64,000 nt of DNA from Maratus speciosus (taxonomy: Eukaryota; Arthropoda; Arachnida; Araneae; Salticidae). The stretch lies in NCBI GenBank assembly GCA_963932465.1, contig OZ010796.1, forward strand, positions 78,377,292-78,441,291, in the 5' to 3' direction. Positions 57,798-64,000 of this stretch are shown here, in pieces; the first letter of the stretch is position 1; every line of letters starts with the position of its first letter. The position numbers were made by a program, and so were the translations under genes. Under the pieces are notes generated by a model. The model saw only the letters and a list, made by a program, of their open reading frames with translations. It was not told the origin of the DNA and searched no databases.

Positions 57798-60012
57798 CAC
57801 TGCAAATAGAGGCGTCTTAAATTAAGACACATATGTGACTGAAAAGGTATTTCAGACACTTAAGTATCTGAATCTGAAAATTCAGTCATGATAGATGTCT
57901 TAATTTAAAACATATAAGTGTCTTACTATGATCATGGTGTAAACGAACTGAGAAAGGTGTCTTAAAAATCCGCAAGTGTCTACTTTTAAGACACTTTGTA
58001 ACTCCGTTCCGCATTAACCACCAGGCGGCACTCTAGTTGCGCATGCGTTTTAGATGCCTTTCGTTCGAATTGGATGTTCGTTTGTAATTCAAACTGAGCG
58101 TTTGTTTTATCTACGCGTACATTTTAACTAATAATTTATTTTGACTTGATTCGGTTTTTTCGGAATGTGAAGTTCCAGGATTTAATCCGTATAGACATAG
58201 TGATATTCCATATTAATGAAAGGTGTCAAGCAATAACAATAATATAGTGTTGTTCGTCTCGTCAAAGCAGGTAAAGAGAACTGTTGTCTGGCGGGCTATG
58301 TTTTTAGGATGGAAATATTCCATTCTTTTAACAGAGCTAGCCGGATGTGCCAAGAGATTTTTTTTTTTTATATCAAAGTGTGAACTCACGGATACTAACG
58401 TAGCCTCCAATCCGGACGTCGCCTGGGTGGATGTAATTTTGGAATAATCACACCTTTTTCCAGGTAAGTGGACCCTTCACTATGTATTGAAAACTATCTG
58501 CGAATGTTTTCTCTTTAAATAGAGACCTCACACGAGTCTATAGCTTTATTAGTTCCTGAGTTATGCCAAAATTTGTTTAAAGCATTTTGCCTATGGGATT
58601 TCCATGTTAAAATTTTATCTTGCTAATATTTAAATTTCTACTATTCAAATCATCTGCAATCATGTTTCTGTATTATTTTACATCCGATGTTATCCTTAAA
58701 ATAAGTTTTGGCAAGTCTGCATGGTGCATTAGTTGTTACGGAATCTATTGAGATACACCATCCTAAGCCTTCTTTCTCTGTCTACTCGCACGCCATTACT
58801 TTAAAAATAGCAGTGACAGCACCTGTTGATCGGCTCATAATTTCTTAATTACCATCAAGGCTATCTTAACAGCGTTTTCTTAGAGTAATTATTACACAAG
58901 AGTACCTTTTATATGGGTTTTATTTATGTATACAATATTTTTATAAACATTTAATGCGACAGCATTTGTAACGTTCACATCGGTTTTACATTTCCCATAT
59001 GTTTAATATGTGATATGTACTGAAATTCCCAACTCTTTATAGTAAACATCCTTATTTAATTTTTATTTATTATGTATGCTTTTCATGTCTGATGACGTTT
59101 TCTTGCGTCTCAGATTTTATACACCGTGATAAATTTTAAGTTATTTAAAAGAATATAGTTCGAAAATCTTTCCATTTACCCATATCATTTATTCCCCCAT
59201 ACATACAGCGAATTACTTGTCTTCATTTATTAGATTAAACTGTTTTGACTGATAAAACTCAAATCCGGTCATGAAATCTGTTTTCCTTTCTGCTATATAC
59301 TTTTGTTGTTTCCGAGCATTTTAGAAATATTCTATTTCCTATACTGAAAGTAGTCAACTTCAGATGTTTTCATTTTCAAGACCGGTGATTCACACCACAA
59401 TTTGAAGACTCATCAGAAATCGTCTGAAATCTGTAGACGTAAAGCGGAGAAATTTTTGTTGGCGTTTTCAATAAATCTTCTTACTTAACGATTTAGAAAA
59501 TGTTCTCGCCTTATCTCTGTATTAGTCATAATGATTATTTGTAAATTCTTAAATTCATGTAATTATGTGCTGTTAACATAATTGTAAAAATACGGTAAAT
59601 ATATACAGCTATATTTCATTTGAAATCAATTATAATATTGATTTTTTGATTATTTTTAGTAAAAAAGAAATCTGAAATTTAAAATGAATATCAGTAAAAA
59701 AATAGAATTTTATACTATATGTACTTAAGCATAACTGGATTTTGTACTTAAAGCTGAATTATTCTATATTTACTGAATCACAATGCAGAGTTGGAATTTT
59801 TCTAGAAGGACTTGATTAAAGCAAGGGTAAACTTTGACATGTCCCCCCCCCCGCCCCCCACCACCTACGATTTTTGTTGCCCCAAATTCGATATGCAATT
59901 TTTTTAAAGCTTATACGTTAAATGTGTTTCGACATTGTATATTGGTTATAATCAGTATTTTGAACTAAAAAGTAGAATAAGATTAAAAGTTGAGTACAAA
60001 AAATTTTAAATA

Positions 60013-60550
60013 CAGTAAAAACTCTTAATCGCGGGCACCTTCAGAACGCTGAATCTGTCTGCTATTCGATTGTGTTAGCTTTTATGAGGTAAATATACAT
60101 ACAGTGAAACCTCCCTGTGCGACCACCTCCATTAAGCGACCACCCCCTGAACGACCATTTTTTTCATGGTACGAAATTTATTCCCATAGGCTCAATGCTA
60201 ATTTTACCTCTATTCAGAGACCACCCCAGTTGAACTCCCTCCATAAGGGAGCCATTTCTTTGAAGAAAATGAAACAAATTCCGTTTTTTCCGGGTCGCTT
60301 GCAAAAGGTTTTATTAGAATAATAATTCCGGAGAGCGCATTATTTATCAAACTTCTAAACTAAGTTTAGAATTTTTATTTATTCCGGTAACTTTTAAGTA
60401 TTTAAACTCCTTTGTTCCTTTTTAGGCAATGAATTTAACTCTGATGACACATTAAGGATGACGGTCCATAAACTCCCCTGCCCTATTCTGTCAGGAAACT
60501 CTCAAAGGAATAGATAAAGTAATGAAATCGTCAAAATTCGTTCCAGACGA

Positions 60551-60583
<33 letters not shown>

Positions 60584-61111
60584 CATTTATTTATTGAATT
60601 TTGAAAGGACTTGGGAATAAAATTTATAGTAGACAAACCATAAAAGCAAAGCAAACATCAATGTATTCATTTTTTAAACTCTGCAGTAATTAACTTTTGT
60701 TTTGATACTTAAATTTTCATATGTTTTCTTAATTTGAAAAATATAATTTTAGTAACATTAATTATTACATTTTTTCAACAATTAAATTCTAGATTTTAAC
60801 ATGACCTCCATTAAGAGACCACCTTTCGGAGCGACCAATTTTTATTGGAACGGAAGTGGTCGCTTTAGGGAGGTTTTACTGTATATTGATAAAGGTGAGT
60901 GCTCGCTAAAGATAACTGTTCGTATGAAGGCTTTGCAGTAAAATCTCCATAACGGACAATCCTAAATAAAGGACACCACAATGTAGGAAACACATTTTTT
61001 TATTGAAAATATGCAAAATTTTTATACACTTATACCTCAGAAAAGCAGACACCTCCGAACGTCGGACAAATTCCACGGTTCCGAGGTGCCCGCTATTGAG
61101 AGGTTTTACTG
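60013..61111. mobile_element. Outer pogo/Tigger-like MITE
   Basis: The left end CAGTAAAAACTCTTAATCGC and the reverse of the right end, CAGTAAAACCTCTCAATAGC, are both followed by GGGCACCT. TA lies at 60011-60012 and 61112-61113. It contains the MITE at 60102-60881. Confidence 0.7.
60102..60881. mobile_element. Inner pogo/Tigger-like MITE
   Basis: 780 bp with ends CAGTGAAACCTCCCTGTGCG and, in reverse, CAGTAAAACCTCCCTAAAGC, with GCGACCA motifs repeated inside both ends. TA lies at 60100-60101 and 60882-60883. A poly-A run lies at about 60550-60582. Confidence 0.75.
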
Positions 61112-62318
61112 TATGAAGAAAAATATATTTTGTTTTTAACCTTATTCTACTCTAGAAATTCATAATATTGGTTAATAATAAATATTGATTAATAAATATT
61201 ACAATATAATACTCATATACTGTAAATTTGGGGGAATCCAGTGTTAGATTTTATTTAACACAGAAATAAAAATGCTTAAACTAATTTACTGGGAATATCT
61301 TATTTAAATGGGAAAAAATTTCACAACATAGCAGGGATGGGATTCTTTCTGAAGGAGTGAATCATTTTTTATATTTGGGAGTAATTTGTTACCATAAAGC
61401 AGAGCTGATTGCAGCATGGGCAAACTGGGCTGTTTCTATGGGCCTTTAGTTTTACGGGCCCCTAAATTTGGTACGAAATTTCCATAAAGCTGATATTTTA
61501 AATTCGTTTTGATCTTACACTTATTTTAATAAATATTTTGCACTTTTAGAACATGATTAGGCTAAAGAAAATGATATATTTATCCAAATATGTATTTAAC
61601 GGCATCGAATAGGCTTATTATTATTTTTTTTTTTGTAACAGTATATGAAGGCAATGGGGGGAGGGGGTGAATGAATACTAGGTCTTTAGACTAGAAGCAA
61701 TTTGAAGTTCTCACTAAAAGTAATAAACATTTTTGATGCCGTAGGGCATATATGATAACACATAAATACATATTTAGGTGAAAAAAAAAAATATATTATC
61801 CTATTCTAAAACTACAAAATACTGATTACAATCCTCATAAGGTCAAAACTGATTTAAAATATCAGCTTTATGAAAATTTCATACCCAATTTGGGGTACCC
61901 TAAAATCAGGGGGCAGAGAAGCATCCCAGTTTTCCCACGCTGCAATCAGCTCTGCTGTATGGCAACAAACTATTCCCATTTATAAAAAAAATATTCAATG
62001 TGGTCAAACATGGCTGCGTATATGGTTTAGAAAGAAAATGGTCAAAGATGGCTTCATATTGGCTAAAAAAAAAGGCTCAAAGATGGCCGCAATTAAGACA
62101 TTTGAAATGTCTGAAATTCAGACGTAAGAAGTGTCTGAAAAATTTAAGACACTTTAAAACGTCTTAAAATTGAACACTCGTGTTTCAGACACTTAAGTGT
62201 CTGAAATTCAGACGCAAGAAGTGACTGAAAATTTTAAGACATTTTAAAACGTCTGAAAATTGAACACTGCGTTTCAGACACTTAAATGTCTGAATTTCAG
62301 ACATTTAAGTTTACAGTG

Positions 62319-62405
62319 TGTGTGTACGTGTGTGTGAGTATAAATGTGTGTGTGCATGTTTGTATGTATATGTGTGTGTACATGTTTGTATGTGTGTGCT
62401 TATAT
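62319..62405. repeat. (TG)n microsatellite
   Basis: Imperfect GTGTGT/GTATGT repeats directly after the CACTG element. Confidence 0.75.
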
Positions 62406-62601
62406 TCTATGTACACCTACATGTAAAAGAATAGGTATGCAGGTTGTTTACTAAACTAGAGAGGTTTATGAAGAAGTTACAAATAAACACTCATATAGAA
62501 AATTAACAATTTTTTATTAAAACCAAACAATTTACAAAAAAAGTATATTTACAGGAAAGACGTATTTACATAAAACATTTTCTTGATAATTCTACATTAT
62601 A

Positions 62602-64000
62602 TTAACAATTTTCTTCATCTATACAATCTTGGGTGATTTTATAATGTCCATTGGCAAAACTTAATATTCCATCATCCAGCAAGTAGCGCTTATCGTCAAA
62701 ATGACTTAAGCTAATTTTATTCTGTATTATTGTATATAGGCGATGGTCATCTTGTCAGACATCCTTGTCTGGTTCTCAATGCTTGTTTTTACACCACGCA
62801 GGCACTCTAAATAATCGGTATGTCTGATTTTATGTCGAACAACATATGTAGCCACACCCTTTGCTCGCTGCTTCTCTTCATTCAAAGATTTCAGAGAGTA
62901 CATTTTGGATTTCAGGCTGACGAACTCAAGAGCTAATTCCCCGCTCAATTCATCCTTGAACTTTCCAATCGTCTTCTTGTTGGTTTCCGAATAAAGCAGA
63001 TGATCCTTTGGATACTCAGAGAAGTCAGACAAATCACGATGTTGCTGCATATCTGTATAAACATCCTTAGTTTGTATATGATAGCACAACGAGTCCGTGT
63101 CGGTGAATAAGAGCTTTGCATCATCTTTAAATGTTTCCTTCATAAAACCATAATGGAATTTGTACATATGAAGCTTAGACAATTCTAAGATTGAAAATCC
63201 AACATAGATTGGTCTATTCATAAGTATGTTGGTTTTAAGCCTTTCAACAGCAGTTAGATTGTCATCATATGTTTTAAATGACTTAAATAAAGGAGAGGCT
63301 ACTAATTTCTTTGCTCTTTTTTCGTTATTGCAAAGCACAATATTCCGCCTCTTTCTTAAGTTTTCCATAGTTTTTCCGAAAACTGAGTTGTTCATTAATT
63401 TAAAAAAGTATTTTTCAAAAGAGTTTTATTCTCTTTTCTTTTTTCAGTATTGAAATTAATATAGTTCTGCAACCAGGGTGCCTGTTTGAATTTAAGAGCT
63501 TTATAAACGCCTGCAAGTTTTAACCCGAGTTCAAAATAATATTTCAGATTACGATAATGCACAATATAATTCTGTTTATCATTCAAGTTTGGTATCAGTT
63601 TAGGGGTTACTACGAATTTTCTATTATTAAGTAAGCTTTGTGCATATGAAGATAGCATCTCTTAATTCACAGCCACTTGTTCCGGAGCCAGAGGACATTC
63701 GTTATGAAATTTGTGAAGCTTCTTAGGATACTTAAGGTCCACCTCGAAAATATATCCAATTTCAGAATCATCAGGTAGAGAAAGAATCCACTCTTCTGTA
63801 ATATGACTTGTCGCACACCATTCAAACCCTCCGTATGGTAGATATTCGGACATAGCCCATCCATACAAGTTATTAGTATCCCAGTACATGATGTAGCTGG
63901 GTGCTTCATTTTCCCTAAAATCGGACGTATTGGGGATGTTCGCGCTTGCATGTTTATGATTAATCATACTAATTCCACCACGTATTCCATTTTCAATCAT
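62602..64000 (-). pseudogene. Polinton-type DNA polymerase B, C-terminal part, broken
   Basis: Protein-primed family-B DNA polymerase of the type used by Polintons/Mavericks and related viruses to copy the element. Visible landmarks in order: motif A region YWDTNNLYGWAMSEYLP (near 63890-63840), a KxxNS-type motif B (MNNSVFGKTMEN, near 63395), and the motif C catalytic TDTDS (near 63095). Lesions: an in-frame TAA at 63659-63661, a frame change near 63430 just before motif B, and another near 62745 close to the C-terminus. The last frame ends at TAA 62602-62604. The exonuclease and N-terminal regions lie beyond the window edge. Homologous to the relics at 4108-4540 and 21160-21600 but far better preserved. 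Confidence 0.88.

Larger units (their letters stand above)
57798..62318. mobile_element. 4.5-kb CACTG-ended element, inverted homologue of 35255-40491
   Basis: The left end CACTGCAAATAGAGGCGTCT matches the right end of the element at 40491; the reverse of the right end, CACTGTAAACTTAAATGTCT, matches the left end at 35255. Flanked by TG (57796-57797 and 62319-62320). It shares the subterminal palindromes and the internal foldback (about 61385-61980). It carries two nested pogo-like MITEs and a GC-richer block near 58010-58100 with GCGCATGCG. No transposase frame; a 74-codon frame at 58223 has no known domain. Confidence 0.75.

Overview
This is a gene-poor stretch of a eukaryotic, almost certainly animal, nuclear genome. 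It is AT-rich, microsatellite-laden and built almost entirely of nested transposable elements. An arthropod is my best guess, from the Polinton-type DNA polymerase, the copia elements primed by a tRNA fragment, and the pogo-like, piggyBac-like and CACTG-ended DNA elements; the species cannot be told from the sequence. I found no host protein-coding gene or functional RNA gene I can support. All recognisable protein-coding sequence belongs to transposons and is broken.

Layout. 1-1065 is a 31-bp satellite. 2998-22710 is the outstanding feature: a 19.7-kb, almost entirely palindromic element with 5'-AG termini and a 6-bp target duplication, as in Polinton/Maverick elements. Its arms are about 7.5-7.6 kb around a 129-bp spacer. 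Each arm carries a decayed Polinton-type DNA polymerase B fragment and repeated promoter-like blocks, and a 4.46-kb CACTG-ended element sits in the right arm only. 22711-28899 holds a small TA-flanked MITE and decayed satellites. 28900-44492 is a nest. A CACTG-ended element with long inverted termini contains a SINE, another CACTG element with a 300-bp hairpin, a pogo-like MITE and a piggyBac-like MITE. It adjoins the end of a second CACTG element that was split by a reverse-strand copia retrotransposon, which was itself split in its RNase H domain by a 5.2-kb CACTG element.

45949-46987 is a solo copia LTR with a 202-bp MITE inside. 48475-54816 is a pogo-like MITE split by a young, full-length forward copia retrotransposon: 829-bp LTRs, three differences between them, two in-frame stops. 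55831-56661 has a second copy of the TA-flanked MITE and a tRNA-derived SINE with a 16-bp target duplication. 57798-62318 is a second large CACTG element, inverted relative to the one at 35255-40491, carrying two nested pogo-like MITEs. 62602-64000 is the C-terminal half of a reverse-strand Polinton DNA polymerase B gene, broken by one stop and two frameshifts and running off the window.

How the parts relate: insertion order can be read from the nesting. Both copia elements have primer-binding sites matching the anticodon arm of elongator tRNA-Met. The polymerase at the right edge is homologous to the relics in the palindrome. The large CACTG elements share 2-bp target duplications and subterminal arrays but have no visible transposase.
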